From M55B112 sp040880545 (lineage in GTDB: Bacteria > Bacteroidota > Bacteroidia > Bacteroidales > GCA-2748055), in assembly GCA_040880545.1 (NCBI GenBank), contig JBBDIE010000180.1, positions 1 to 64,000 on the forward strand: 64,000 nt of DNA, given 5' to 3'. The notes under the pieces were generated by a model. The model did not search any database. It saw only the letters and a list, made by a program, of their open reading frames with translations, and was not told the origin of the DNA. Shown here one piece after another: positions 35,336 to 44,945 of this stretch (position 1 is its first letter; each line of letters begins with the position of its first letter). Both the position numbers and the translations under genes were made by a program.

Positions 35336-35575
35336 ATCGAACTACAGCAATAACAAGATGTGATGTTTTGTCTTGATAATCTGATACTTGCAACATATCG
35401 TATTTTTTGGTTATCCTACCATTTTAGTAGGAAACACCGACGTTCCAGCGGATGTAGCAAGAAGGATTTGGACCCCTGGAAAGTCTGTGCATAACAGGTA
35501 ATTTATACTCCGTCTGAATAAATAATCCGGAATCTGGAAGTTCATCATCGATCTGTTGGAAACTGGTTACTATGA

Positions 35576-35878
35576 TTACTGATACCAGCCACTGGACTCC
35601 CATCGCTTAACACCACTCAGAGACAGGTTAAACACCTGTATACTGAATTCCCTGGTAATATTTCCTGTACTGATAAAATTGAAATCATCAGCTGTCAGAC
35701 TCAACCTGGTAGTGGCAATCTGCCCATCTCCGTTGTCCAATACAATCACTCTTTTTATCAATCCATTGTCCAGCGTTAAAACATTGTTCTCCAATGAACT
35801 GTATGGTCCGACCTGTCCCTGTAATATGGCAAACCCGGTGATTACCAACAAAGTGATTGTAGCCAGGTAACTTCTCAT
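35576..35878 (-). CDS. Short secreted protein, probable 5' remnant of a glycoside hydrolase-like gene
   Basis: The 100-residue ORF has a signal peptide (ends near FAILQGQ) and then a strand-rich segment (NNVLTLDNGLIKRVIVLDNG, REFSIQVFNLSLSG) resembling the N-terminal beta-sandwich of secreted alpha-galactosidase-type glycosidases. It stops abruptly after ESSGWYQ. A different frame stays open from about 35575 to a TAA at 35424 (QQIDDELPDSGLFIQTEYKL). This suggests a frameshifted or decayed gene, although a genuine small secreted protein cannot be excluded. The family resemblance is weak. Confidence 0.4.
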   Translation of the reverse strand: MRSYLATITLLVITGFAILQGQVGPYSSLENNVLTLDNGLIKRVIVLDNGDGQIATTRLSLTADDFNFISTGNITREFSIQVFNLSLSGVKRWESSGWYQ

Positions 35879-35935
35879 TTTTGTGATATTTTAATTATGG
35901 AATCAAGGTAACAGATTAATCCCACGCAACGACTG

Positions 35936-36958
35936 TTACCTGGGATTGTATTTAGCGATTCTCAGAATCTTCTGGTAGTCCTGTTCCGAAACGATTTCTG
36001 CAACAGAGAGTTCCGGATTTCTCCTGGCATATTCCCTGACTATCTGCCATCCGAGCCAAACAGCTGCCCTGCCTGGTGACTCTCCGGGAAAATAATAGGT
36101 AGTAGGTGCGTCGTCGGTAAGCTTTCTGATCTCCAGGAGATCTGTGGAGAATAGTAATTTATGTTCCACCAGGTAGGTCCACATCTCCTTTTCATGTTTC
36201 TGACAAAATCTCAACTGATCCGGTGAAAATCCTATTTTCAGGCTGTCGGCCATATCAGGCAATAGTGCATCGGTAAAATATAGCAACAACCCATTGTATA
36301 CCAACCGGTTCAATACATTGTCAATGGAATCGTTGTATGGAAATTTCGCCGTTCCCCATACATGGACCACATCGGAGGGAATTTTTCCCGGATGCATATT
36401 ATACTGCATGTACCTGGGGGTACGGAGCATATCATAAAATTTACAGTTCCTGCCAAGGTACTGGTCAAGTCCGAGTCCGATGTAATTTTCTACAGTAAAT
36501 AATTTATGGTTGAAGCGACTTACATAACCAACTATTTCTGGCACGGCTGAATCGGGGAAATGATAGTGGTACCGTTTAAAAGCCGCTGTTAATTCAACTT
36601 CCGAGTCCGTGAGATCCGGGAAAATCTCCTGGGTGTATTCATAAACAGAATAATTGTCCGGGTCATTCACAAACATCGAAAGGTACGATCCGTAATACTT
36701 TTGGGATGCTGGTCCTATATTAATCACGTGTACATTGTAAACGTCATAGAAATCACCATATTTATCGTAAAATCCGGATATCGCCTGATCAATTTCGTCA
36801 AAATTAAGATTAAACACCTCACGGTCAAATCTTTGAATCTCAACCTGCAGGTCAGTATCAGAAATATCTACATGCAGTGGATCATTTTTGCATCCTGTGA
36901 ACGTTACTAACAGTAGCAGGTTGAAAATGAAGAACCGAAAGGATCGAATCATAAGCAT
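35936..36958 (-). CDS. gldB: Gliding motility lipoprotein GldB homologue
   Basis: The 340-residue lipoprotein (lipobox TFTGCKND) has the GldB pattern throughout: IQRFDREVFNLNFDEID, YDKYGDFYDVYNVHVINIG and the C-terminal PGRAAVWLGWQIVREY. GldB is needed for gliding in flavobacteria and is also present in many non-gliding Bacteroidota. The nearby nadE agrees with known gldB-nadE synteny. A start at 36982 is excluded by the predicted transcription start, since the -7 box at 36991-36984 puts +1 near 36977. ATG at 36958 or 36952 (MIRSFRFF) is therefore used. Confidence 0.88.
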   Translation of the reverse strand: MLMIRSFRFFIFNLLLLVTFTGCKNDPLHVDISDTDLQVEIQRFDREVFNLNFDEIDQAISGFYDKYGDFYDVYNVHVINIGPASQKYYGSYLSMFVNDPDNYSVYEYTQEIFPDLTDSEVELTAAFKRYHYHFPDSAVPEIVGYVSRFNHKLFTVENYIGLGLDQYLGRNCKFYDMLRTPRYMQYNMHPGKIPSDVVHVWGTAKFPYNDSIDNVLNRLVYNGLLLYFTDALLPDMADSLKIGFSPDQLRFCQKHEKEMWTYLVEHKLLFSTDLLEIRKLTDDAPTTYYFPGESPGRAAVWLGWQIVREYARRNPELSVAEIVSEQDYQKILRIAKYNPR

Positions 36959-36966
36959 AGTTATTT

Positions 36967-36991
36967 TAACTTTGTACAACATGCAAAAATA
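36967..36991. promoter_or_regulatory. Divergent -7 boxes for gldB and the PorT-type barrel gene
   Basis: TAACTTTG on the plus strand (36967-36974) faces the barrel gene at 37025. TATTTTTG on the minus strand (36991 to 36984) faces gldB. The two -7 boxes are only 9 bp apart and point across each other, so the two transcription units share one compact control region and may exclude each other. Confidence 0.5.
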
Positions 36992-37024
36992 ATAAAATCA
37001 TTGGCTCAATTTAAAAACAAAAAA

Positions 37025-37678
37025 ATGAAACGAATAGTATTAATGATGGCCCTTATTTTATCAGTGGCCGGAATACAGGGACAGGGACTGGAGATCGGTA
37101 TACATATGGAGCCTCAGTTTGCATGGATATCTTCCGATGAAGGGGCTGTAATCAATGATGGTACAATTTTCAATCTGAACACAGGTGTTGAATTTGATCT
37201 CTTTTTCATGCCCAATTATGCTTTCACCTTTGGATTGGATTTTAATAACCAGGGGGGTAAAATGATATATTCCGACTCTATCGCCTTTCAGCAGACAAAT
37301 GGAACGCTTGAGGTTCCGGCCGGAATCAGCGTAAAGCACAACCTTCAATACCTGGGGGTGCCACTGGGACTGAAGCTGACAACAACAGAGCTGGGATATA
37401 CAACTTTTTTTATTCATGGCGGACTGGCGCCCTTGTTCAATCTGAAAGCATCTACATCATCCGATGAATTGGGATATGTAAGGGAAAACATAAAACCGGA
37501 GATCCATGCTTTTACCATGAATTATTTCATCGCTGCAGGGATTGAATACAGGCTGGCAGGCAATACAGCCATCGTTACCGGAGTGAAGTGGTCCTCCGGA
37601 TTTAATGATGTTACTGCCAACGATTTTGCAACCAACAACCTCAACAGTATTGGTCTGCAGCTTGGCCTCAAATTTTAA
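37025..37678 (+). CDS. PorT-family outer-membrane beta-barrel protein
   Basis: The 217-residue protein has a signal peptide (MKRIVLMMALILSVAGIQGQ) and about eight amphipathic strands (GLEIGIHMEPQFAWISSDEG, YLGVPLGLKLTT, AGIEYRLAGNTAIVTGVKWS) ending in GLQLGLKF. It matches the outer-membrane barrel family (PF13568-like) that includes PorT of the type IX secretion system. Whether it is the true PorT is not certain. It lies between gldB and nadE, where gldC would be expected. ATG at 37025 is used, because 37001 is a TTG. Confidence 0.75.
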   Translation: MKRIVLMMALILSVAGIQGQGLEIGIHMEPQFAWISSDEGAVINDGTIFNLNTGVEFDLFFMPNYAFTFGLDFNNQGGKMIYSDSIAFQQTNGTLEVPAGISVKHNLQYLGVPLGLKLTTTELGYTTFFIHGGLAPLFNLKASTSSDELGYVRENIKPEIHAFTMNYFIAAGIEYRLAGNTAIVTGVKWSSGFNDVTANDFATNNLNSIGLQLGLKF

Positions 37679-37690
37679 CCATTTCCTCTG

Positions 37691-39346
37691 ATGAAGATCG
37701 CCTTACAACAAATCAATTACCTGGTTGGTGACATCTCCGGGAATAAGGAGCGGATTTTGGGACAAGTGCAGCGTGCCGCACAGGACCGGGCAGATCTGGT
37801 CGTGTTTTCAGAGCTGGCCATTTGTGGATATCCGCCGCTGGACCTCCTTGAAAGGGGATCATTTGTTGAATCCTGTATCAGCGCCATTGAAGATATCGCC
37901 CGGGAAATCCCTGCCCATATCGGAGTGATTGTGGGAGGGCCTGAATTCAATTCTAATCCGGAAGGTAAATTACTGTATAACAGTGCATACTTTCTTCTTA
38001 ACGGGAAAATTGAAAAGGTATTCAGGAAATCACTGCTTCCCACGTACGATATTTTTGATGAATACCGGTATTTTGAACCCAACCGTGAGTTCAGCATTCT
38101 GGATTTTAAAGGCAGGAAGATTGCTGTAACCATTTGCGAGGATTTGTGGGACGACCAGCCCATGGAGACCAGGTTCTCAAGAAGCAGACTCTATACCAGG
38201 CACCCCCTTGAGCAAACCCTGGCCTTCGACCCGGAATTGGTAATCAACATCGCTGCATCGCCATTCTCCGCTGGCCGGACAACGGTAAAACAGCAGATTT
38301 TCACCAACAAGGCCAAAAAACATAAGCTGCCTGTATTTATGGTAAACCAGGTGGGGGCCAATACTGAATTGATCTTCGAAGGAGGCTCACTCATTGCGGC
38401 ACCAAACGGAGAAGTGTATCATCAGATGTCGATGTTTGAAGAAGATTACCTGGTCGCCGATCTGTCGGATGTGATCAATTATACGGGCAATTCCAAGGCG
38501 GGAAGTTATGACAGGATTGGGATGATATGTGAGGGGCTGTCACTGGGCGTCCGGGATTATTTCAGGAAGTCGGGATTTAAAAAGGCGACCTTGGGACTTT
38601 CAGGTGGAATAGATTCAGCCGTAACCCTGGTTATTGCGGCCAGGGCCCTTGGCGGTGAAAATATCCATGTGCTGCTCATGCCTTCACCCTACTCTTCCGA
38701 TCACAGTATTACCGATTCGGAGCAGCTGGCGAAAAACCTGGGCATAAGTTACCATATTGTACCCATTGGCGCTACGTTTGAAAAATACAGGGAAACATTA
38801 AAACCGGTTTTTGGTGAGCTGCCTGAAGATCTGGCCGAAGAGAATATACAGTCGCGGATACGGAGTACCCTGCTGATGGCCCTTTCCAATAAAAAAGGAC
38901 ACATCCTTTTGAATACCAGTAATAAGAGTGAAACGGCTGTTGGTTATGGAACACTCTATGGTGATATGGCCGGGGGATTATCGGTTTTGGGCGATGTTTA
39001 CAAGGTAGATGTTTATGCGCTGGCGAACTGGTTTAACAGGGACAGGGAAATCATCCCCGAGAACATCATCAGGAAACCACCGTCCGCTGAACTCAGACCG
39101 GGCCAGTTGGATTCCGACTCCCTGCCCGACTACGATGTACTTGACAAAATCCTTGAATTATATATTGAAAAACAGTGCACTGTAGATCATATCACCGGTG
39201 AGGGATTTGACAGGAAACTGGCAGAAAAAATAGTTAATATGGTTGACAGAAGTGAATATAAGCGATACCAGACTCCTCCCATTCTCAGAATATCCTCCAA
39301 GTCATTTGGTGTTGGAAGAAGGATCCCGATAGTTGGGAAATACTAA
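37691..39346 (+). CDS. nadE: Glutamine-dependent NAD+ synthetase
   Basis: It converts nicotinate adenine dinucleotide to NAD+ with glutamine-derived ammonia and ATP. The 551-residue protein has an N-terminal carbon-nitrogen hydrolase (glutaminase) domain with nucleophile Cys in TICEDLWDD and a C-terminal synthetase with P-loop LSGGIDSAVT and LLNTSNKSETAVGYGTLYGD. It starts 13 nt after the barrel gene and may be co-transcribed. Confidence 0.97.
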   Translation: MKIALQQINYLVGDISGNKERILGQVQRAAQDRADLVVFSELAICGYPPLDLLERGSFVESCISAIEDIAREIPAHIGVIVGGPEFNSNPEGKLLYNSAYFLLNGKIEKVFRKSLLPTYDIFDEYRYFEPNREFSILDFKGRKIAVTICEDLWDDQPMETRFSRSRLYTRHPLEQTLAFDPELVINIAASPFSAGRTTVKQQIFTNKAKKHKLPVFMVNQVGANTELIFEGGSLIAAPNGEVYHQMSMFEEDYLVADLSDVINYTGNSKAGSYDRIGMICEGLSLGVRDYFRKSGFKKATLGLSGGIDSAVTLVIAARALGGENIHVLLMPSPYSSDHSITDSEQLAKNLGISYHIVPIGATFEKYRETLKPVFGELPEDLAEENIQSRIRSTLLMALSNKKGHILLNTSNKSETAVGYGTLYGDMAGGLSVLGDVYKVDVYALANWFNRDREIIPENIIRKPPSAELRPGQLDSDSLPDYDVLDKILELYIEKQCTVDHITGEGFDRKLAEKIVNMVDRSEYKRYQTPPILRISSKSFGVGRRIPIVGKY

Positions 39347-39377
39347 AAATTCTATTTACTTTACCTTTTTACTAAAG

Positions 39378-39403
39378 TTTAGCTAAAAAATAGCTAATTT
39401 AGC
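39378..39403. promoter_or_regulatory. Tandem TTTAGC/AGCTAA sites upstream of the Crp-type regulator
   Basis: TTTAGC occurs at 39378-39383 and 39398-39403, and AGCTAA at 39381 and 39392, 11 bp apart. GCTAA-T-TTAGC at 39393-39403 is an inverted repeat. They lie 32-57 nt upstream of the regulator ATG and may be autoregulatory sites. Confidence 0.35.
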
Positions 39404-39434
39404 ATGTTACTCAACACAAAACACTTATAAGGAT

Positions 39435-40136
39435 ATGCAGGAGAGGAGTTATAATGCTGATAACTGCATTGACAATCCAAAGTCAGTTTTTATTGTTCTG
39501 ACTGAAAAAGAGAAGGATTTTTTAAAACAAAACTACACCTGTGCTTTTTACAAGAAAGGCGAGATTATTTTCAAGGAGGGAGACAAACCCATGGGGCTGA
39601 TGAGTCTTTCCGAGGGGAAAGTTAAGATTTTTAAAGAAGGAGTCGGTGGTAGGGAACAGATTGTTCGGATGGCCAAACCAGTGGGATTTATTGGTTACAG
39701 GGCATTGTTTGCAGAGGAAAACCATACTGCCACAGGGGTTGCAATTGAAGATTCAGTAGCATGTATTATAGACAAAGAGAGCCTTTACAAGGTAATGCGC
39801 AGCAACCCGGAACTGGCAATCAGTATCGTGAAATCATTTGCATCTGAGCTGGGATTCTCAAATCACAGAACCGTCACCCTGACGCAAAAACATATACGCG
39901 GACGACTGGCTGAATCGTTGATATTCCTGAAGGATACCTATGGCTATGAGTCAGATGAAAAAACCATCAAGATATACCTCTCCAGGGAGGATGTGGCCAA
40001 TTTATCCAATATGACTACCTCCAATGCCATCAGAACGCTGTCATCTTTTGCCCAGGAAGGAGTAATTTCCATCGATGGAAGGAAGATCAAAATCCTTGAC
40101 TTGCAGAAGCTGGAAAGGATCAGTGACCTGGGATAA
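39435..40136 (+). CDS. Crp/Fnr-family transcriptional regulator
   Basis: The 233-residue protein has an N-terminal cyclic-nucleotide-binding-type fold (YKKGEIIFKEGDKPMGLMSL) and a C-terminal winged helix (YLSREDVANLSNMTTSNAIR, then EGVISIDGRKIKI). Cysteines near the N-terminus (Cys10, Cys36) do not form an FNR cluster motif, so an iron-sulfur oxygen sensor is not supported. The signal is unknown. It lies 33 nt upstream of the acyltransferase gene. Confidence 0.9.
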   Translation: MQERSYNADNCIDNPKSVFIVLTEKEKDFLKQNYTCAFYKKGEIIFKEGDKPMGLMSLSEGKVKIFKEGVGGREQIVRMAKPVGFIGYRALFAEENHTATGVAIEDSVACIIDKESLYKVMRSNPELAISIVKSFASELGFSNHRTVTLTQKHIRGRLAESLIFLKDTYGYESDEKTIKIYLSREDVANLSNMTTSNAIRTLSSFAQEGVISIDGRKIKILDLQKLERISDLG

Positions 40137-40169
40137 AATCAGTTGTTACGGACCCACAGATCTACCGGT

Positions 40170-41063
40170 ATGAAGTACATCGCTTATATCATTACCATTG
40201 CATTCCTGCGTCTGTTTGCTCTCCTGCCCCGCCCGATACTTTACCTGAAGTCGGACTTTCTATGTTTCATCCTGTACAACATCATAGGGTATCGTAAAAA
40301 AATTACCACAACCAATTTACGTAATTCATTTCCCGAACTGTCCCAAAAAGAGATTGTATCCCTGAGGAAAAAATTCTACCACCACCTTACTGACCTGTTT
40401 ATTGAAAATGCCGTTATGCTCTTTTATCCCAGGTCAAAAATGGAGAAGATGATTACATTTTCCAATCTTGAATTGCTTCACGAATATTATAACAGGGGTA
40501 GGGATCTGATAGTGCTCTCTGCACACTACAACAACTGGGAGTTATCTTCACTACTTGCACACTCGCAGGATTACCTGGTAATTGCCGTATATAAACCATT
40601 GAAAAATAAATATTTTGACCAGCTCTACATAAAGGCTCGTACACGTTTTGGAGCAGCGGCTATACCAATGAAACGGATTGGTAGAGAGTTATTCGATTAT
40701 AAAAATAACAATATTCTGACCCTGACCGGGATGATCGGTGACCAGCGCCCCATGAGGCGGCACATTCAGTACTGGACCAATTTTTTAAACCAGAAAACGG
40801 CGGTCTTAACCGGAACTGAAAAACTAGCCAGGAAATTCAATTCAGTAGTTATTTACATGAAAGTACACAAAATACAACGTGGTAAATACATAGCAGAGTT
40901 TGAACTGATCACGGATAATCCGTCTGAAACAGCTCCCAATGAGATCACTGAAAAATATACGAGGATCCTGGAGAAGATGATCATGGATGAACCTGCCTAC
41001 TGGCTCTGGAGCCACAACAGGTGGAAGGTGAATTACGAAGAATGGATAAAGGAACACAATTGA
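40170..41063 (+). CDS. Lipid A biosynthesis acyltransferase (LpxL/HtrB family)
   Basis: The 297-residue protein has an N-terminal membrane helix (YIAYIITIAFLRLFALLPRP) and the acyltransferase HX4E motif in SAHYNNWELS, followed by YKPLKNKYFDQLY and GMIGDQRPMRR. It would transfer a secondary acyl chain to lipid A at the inner membrane. ATG at 40170 fits family starts. A TTG at 40143 is less likely. It converges with the glycosyltransferase gene with one base between stops. Confidence 0.92.
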   Translation: MKYIAYIITIAFLRLFALLPRPILYLKSDFLCFILYNIIGYRKKITTTNLRNSFPELSQKEIVSLRKKFYHHLTDLFIENAVMLFYPRSKMEKMITFSNLELLHEYYNRGRDLIVLSAHYNNWELSSLLAHSQDYLVIAVYKPLKNKYFDQLYIKARTRFGAAAIPMKRIGRELFDYKNNNILTLTGMIGDQRPMRRHIQYWTNFLNQKTAVLTGTEKLARKFNSVVIYMKVHKIQRGKYIAEFELITDNPSETAPNEITEKYTRILEKMIMDEPAYWLWSHNRWKVNYEEWIKEHN

Positions 41064-41064
41064 T

Positions 41065-41841
41065 TCAGCCGCTTTCCTTCTCTGATTCACTTAGCCAAAG
41101 ATCCCTGAGTTTCAGATACTTCAACCAGACCTCACGGGCACCAAGTTTGCTGATGATAAAACCGGAGCGGCCATCAATAATGCCCAGCCTGAAAATATAA
41201 TCATTTAAAAACCTCCATACAGTATGGATGTTCCGCTTGATCAGGTTTGTGCGGATTCCCATCTTGTAATATGACCGGGCATGGATCGTTGAAAACCTGT
41301 CCAGTTGCTGAAGATGTTCTTCCACTGTATAATAGGAATAGTGCAACAGGTCACCGTGAAGATGCTTTTTTCTCGCTTCCGGATCCATGATGAATTTATC
41401 GTGCGGATTTAGTCCTCCCCATTGCCCCTTCCTGGCATCCCATAACCGGAGCTTTCTTGAAGGATACCAAGTGGTGTGTTTGATCCATTTCCCACAATAA
41501 TTTGTTAACCGGTTGAAATAATAACCATCCATCTCCCAGTCACTCTTCACCAACAGGATCGAACTCTTCAACTCTTCCGACAAAGCTTCATCCGCATCAA
41601 GGGAAAGAATGTGAGGATATTTGGCCTGGGTGATGGCCCAGTTTTTCTGTTCAATATGGCTATGAAAAGTGTGCTCGATAAATCTTGCCCCCTGCGCTCT
41701 GCATATCTCACCCGTACGGTCGGTTGAATATGAATCTACCACCACGATATCATCGGCAACCGCTTTTACCGACTCCAGGCACTGCCCTATATTTTTCTCT
41801 TCGTTGTAGGTTATTACAACAACTGATAACTTAATCTGCAT
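41065..41841 (-). CDS. Family 2 glycosyltransferase (WaaE/KdtX-like)
   Basis: The 258-residue protein begins with the GT-A nucleotide-binding fold (VVVITYNEEKNIGQCLESVK ... DDIVVVDSYSTDRT) and has the metal-binding LSLDADEALSEEL. The middle HGDLLHYSYYTVEEHLQQL is typical of lipopolysaccharide-core WaaE-like enzymes. It probably adds a sugar to LOS or a glycolipid at the inner membrane. The gene follows murF/alr with no gap. Confidence 0.9.
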   Translation of the reverse strand: MQIKLSVVVITYNEEKNIGQCLESVKAVADDIVVVDSYSTDRTGEICRAQGARFIEHTFHSHIEQKNWAITQAKYPHILSLDADEALSEELKSSILLVKSDWEMDGYYFNRLTNYCGKWIKHTTWYPSRKLRLWDARKGQWGGLNPHDKFIMDPEARKKHLHGDLLHYSYYTVEEHLQQLDRFSTIHARSYYKMGIRTNLIKRNIHTVWRFLNDYIFRLGIIDGRSGFIISKLGAREVWLKYLKLRDLWLSESEKESG

Positions 41842-44298
41842 CTATTCTCTTATATACACCCGCTTTACTCTTTCGGGTATACCTGTTAATACTTCATATA
41901 CAATGGTTCCCACCTGCTCCGCCATCTCAGACACCGGACAGTTCCTCCCGAATAACTCCACATGGTCACCTATGGTTGCTCCTGTACCGGTAATATCGAG
42001 CATGGTCATATCCATACAGATATGTCCTATGGTTGGTGCGTAACTTCCGTTAACATAAAATGAATAGTTACCATTACCCAAATGACGGTTAATTCCATCT
42101 GCATATCCCACCGGCAGGGTCGCTATCAGAGAATCCCGCTTTACCTTCCCGCTTCTTCCATAACCAATGGTCTCTCCCGATTTTACCCGGCGAATTTGTG
42201 AAATGATCGTCCTGAATGTGCTCACCGGCTCCAACCCCTTGCCCAATCCCTGTCCGTACAAACCTATTCCCACCCGCACCATATCCATCTGATACTCTGG
42301 AAACCTCTCTATTCCTGCCGAATTCAACATGTGTAGTAACGTGCCTTCACCGGTAATTTCCTTCATTTGTCCGGCCATCTTTGTAAATTCATCCACTTGC
42401 TGCCGTGTAAAGTCGTCCAGCGACGGATCTTCACTGGCAGCCAGATGGGTAAAGATACTCCTTACCAATATTTCTCCGGTGGATAGTTTCTCCTTTAACC
42501 AGCTTACATCCCCGGCCTCAAAACCCAGCCGGTGCATTCCCGTATCAAGTTTGATATGTACCGGTTGTCCTAATACTCCCATATAATTACACTCTCGCAA
42601 AAACCTCTCCAACCCTTCCCTGCTGTAAATTTCCGGCTCAAGATGGTTTTCCAGCAATGTCCGGTAATCGTCCATATCTGCATTCATTACCATCACCGGC
42701 AGTTGAACGCCCGACATCCTTAACCGCACACCCTCATCTGGAAATGCCACCGCCAGGTAATCGACCTGCTCATGCTGCAGCGATTCAGCAATCTCATGGG
42801 CCCCTGATCCATACGACAACGCTTTGACCATTACCATCACTTTCGTGGAGGGTTTGAGCAACGACCTGAAATAATTCAGGTTACCTACCATCTCATTCAT
42901 ATTGATCTCCAGCACCGTCTTGTGAACCTGCATCTGTAGAATCCTGGTAATCTCTTCAAAATGAAATTTCCTTGCTCCTTTGATCAGTACCGCAAAATCT
43001 TCAATTTCCCTGGGGTCGAACTCCTGCAAAAAATTACCTGTATCGCTGTAAAACCTTGTATTTTCAGGAAACCGGCTCCACTGTTCCGATATATTCTTCC
43101 CGATACAATATATTCTGTCGATCGCTTTAAACTTAAGTAATTCCGCTACCTCACCATACAATACCCCATGGTCCATGCCACTCTGGAAAACATCCGACAG
43201 GATTACCGCTTTCTTACTGTGCTTCTTCTGTTGAATAAGCACATTCAATGCTACACTTAGTCCCGTAAGGTCCGAATTGTACACATCATTGACCAGGGTG
43301 CTGCCATAAATCCCCTTCAGGGTCTCCAAACGCATCTCCACAGGTTCGAGTCCGGCCAGTAACTGGTTTATTTTCCCATGCTCCATCCCGAGTTCCGACA
43401 ACGCGGTAATCACATGAAGCTGATTTTCAACCGAGGCTTCATCTGTAAAAGGCAATACAAATTTTGAATGCTGTCCTTGCCGGTTCAGATCCACTACTTC
43501 CGGTTCCAGACCAGGTTCAGGAAAGGTATAGGTATACGCAGCCTCTTCTGAATACGACCAGGAAATCGGTTCACATTCCAGTTCTCTTAGAAATGAGGCT
43601 ATACCCTTACCATCCACCAAAAGATCTGCCCTGTATATCAACTTCCTGCAATTCCTGAACAATTTCAGTTTCTCCGTCAGCTTCTGACTCGCCGAATCGA
43701 AATTCTCACGATGCGCCGGGCCGATGTTTGTAAGAATACCCAGATCGGGCCTGATGATCCTTTCAAGCTTCTCCATCTCCCCCGGCAGGGAAATCCCTGC
43801 TTCAATTACAGCTGCTCTGTACCTGTCAGTTAACTGCCACAATGAGAGAGGAACACCTAGCTGGGAATTATAACTGCGTGGACTGCGCACCACACTCATC
43901 TCGTGCTGCAACAGCTGATAGATCCACTCCTTGACAATGGTTTTACCGTTGCTGCCAGTAATGGCCATCACAACACCACTGAATGAATTTCTTCGCGCTC
44001 CAGCCAGTTTCTGAAGGGCAGAAAGGGTGTCGTTAACCACACAGAAAGTTGCCCCGGGAAGCTCACTGAATGCCGGTTCCTTATCTGTGAGAAAACTCTG
44101 TACCCCCTGCTTATAAACATCCGGTATATAGCTGTTACCATCATGATGATCTCCCCTTATGGCAACAAACAAAACCTTGTCTATACCAGGTAATGATCTG
44201 CTGTCCGTAGCGATCTGGCTAACCAAACGATCGGGATCACCGTAAATCTTTCCACCGGTAACTGTTGCTATCTGATGCAAGTGAAGGGATTCACTCAT
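41842..44298 (-). CDS. Bifunctional MurF ligase / alanine racemase
   Basis: This 818-residue fusion provides two linked wall-precursor steps. The N-terminal half (1-450) is a Mur ligase with GSNGKTIVKEWIYQLL that adds D-Ala-D-Ala to the UDP-MurNAc-tripeptide. The C-terminal half (about 460-818) is an alanine racemase with PLP lysine in VMVKALSYGSGA and RVGIGLYGQG. The PLP-lysine segment is VKALSYG where the usual motif is VKADAYG, with the lysine kept. Such fusions are common in Bacteroidota. It overlaps tdk by 8 nt. Confidence 0.95.
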   Translation of the reverse strand: MSESLHLHQIATVTGGKIYGDPDRLVSQIATDSRSLPGIDKVLFVAIRGDHHDGNSYIPDVYKQGVQSFLTDKEPAFSELPGATFCVVNDTLSALQKLAGARRNSFSGVVMAITGSNGKTIVKEWIYQLLQHEMSVVRSPRSYNSQLGVPLSLWQLTDRYRAAVIEAGISLPGEMEKLERIIRPDLGILTNIGPAHRENFDSASQKLTEKLKLFRNCRKLIYRADLLVDGKGIASFLRELECEPISWSYSEEAAYTYTFPEPGLEPEVVDLNRQGQHSKFVLPFTDEASVENQLHVITALSELGMEHGKINQLLAGLEPVEMRLETLKGIYGSTLVNDVYNSDLTGLSVALNVLIQQKKHSKKAVILSDVFQSGMDHGVLYGEVAELLKFKAIDRIYCIGKNISEQWSRFPENTRFYSDTGNFLQEFDPREIEDFAVLIKGARKFHFEEITRILQMQVHKTVLEINMNEMVGNLNYFRSLLKPSTKVMVMVKALSYGSGAHEIAESLQHEQVDYLAVAFPDEGVRLRMSGVQLPVMVMNADMDDYRTLLENHLEPEIYSREGLERFLRECNYMGVLGQPVHIKLDTGMHRLGFEAGDVSWLKEKLSTGEILVRSIFTHLAASEDPSLDDFTRQQVDEFTKMAGQMKEITGEGTLLHMLNSAGIERFPEYQMDMVRVGIGLYGQGLGKGLEPVSTFRTIISQIRRVKSGETIGYGRSGKVKRDSLIATLPVGYADGINRHLGNGNYSFYVNGSYAPTIGHICMDMTMLDITGTGATIGDHVELFGRNCPVSEMAEQVGTIVYEVLTGIPERVKRVYIRE

Positions 44299-44896
44299 GA
44301 TGCTTCAATCCTTTAGTATTGTTTAAAAAATCATCCTGATAACATTTTCTGCACAACGGTTCATAAATGTTGGTTTCTCCCAGAACCACCAGGTCATCCT
44401 GCTCTGATGTCCTGTGGGAATGATTTGCCAGGCTACCGCACCTGACACAAATGGCATGTACCTTTGTAACATACTCTGCCGTGGCAAGCAAAGCGGGAAT
44501 CGGACCAAAGGGTTTTCCACGAAAATCCATGTCAAGCCCTGCAACAATAACCCGCAATCCGCTGTTTGCAAGTTTATTACAAACCTCCACCAGCCCGTTA
44601 TCGAAAAATTGTGCTTCATCAATACCCACCACATCCACTTCGTTTGTAAGCAACAGAATGTTCTGGGAAGAATCAACCGGCGTGGAACGAATGCTGTTCT
44701 CGTCATGGGATACAACCTCCTCCTCCGAATAGCGGATATCAACCTTCGGCTTAAATATCTCCACACGTAACCTGGCAAATTCAGCCCGCCTGAGCCGGCG
44801 GATCAATTCTTCTGTCTTTCCTGAAAACATGGAACCGCAAATTACCTCTATCCAGCCGCCCTTTTTTGAATTCTTTATTGTGTCTTCAAGAAACAT
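44291..44896 (-). CDS. tdk: Thymidine kinase (type II)
   Basis: The 201-residue enzyme phosphorylates thymidine for nucleotide salvage. P-loop: CGSMFSGKTEELIRRLRR. The segment VVGIDEAQFF holds the Walker B/catalytic part, and the zinc motif pairs CVRCGSLANHSHR with CRKCYQ. It is the first gene of the tdk-murF/alr-glycosyltransferase operon, with an 8-nt overlap. Confidence 0.96.
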   Translation of the reverse strand: MFLEDTIKNSKKGGWIEVICGSMFSGKTEELIRRLRRAEFARLRVEIFKPKVDIRYSEEEVVSHDENSIRSTPVDSSQNILLLTNEVDVVGIDEAQFFDNGLVEVCNKLANSGLRVIVAGLDMDFRGKPFGPIPALLATAEYVTKVHAICVRCGSLANHSHRTSEQDDLVVLGETNIYEPLCRKCYQDDFLNNTKGLKHHE

Positions 44897-44945
44897 GATC
44901 GCGAAAATCTTAATAACTCTTAAATATCTTCAACGGTTATTATTG

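Noticed and set aside
35441..35520. Possible tRNA-like segment between the LuxR-type gene and the glycosidase remnant
   Set aside because: No acceptor stem or anticodon-arm pairing could be built, and a coding-like frame covers it.
44323..44778. Minus-strand ORF of 151 codons inside tdk
   Set aside because: It is an out-of-frame shadow of the thymidine kinase gene, which carries all TK motifs.
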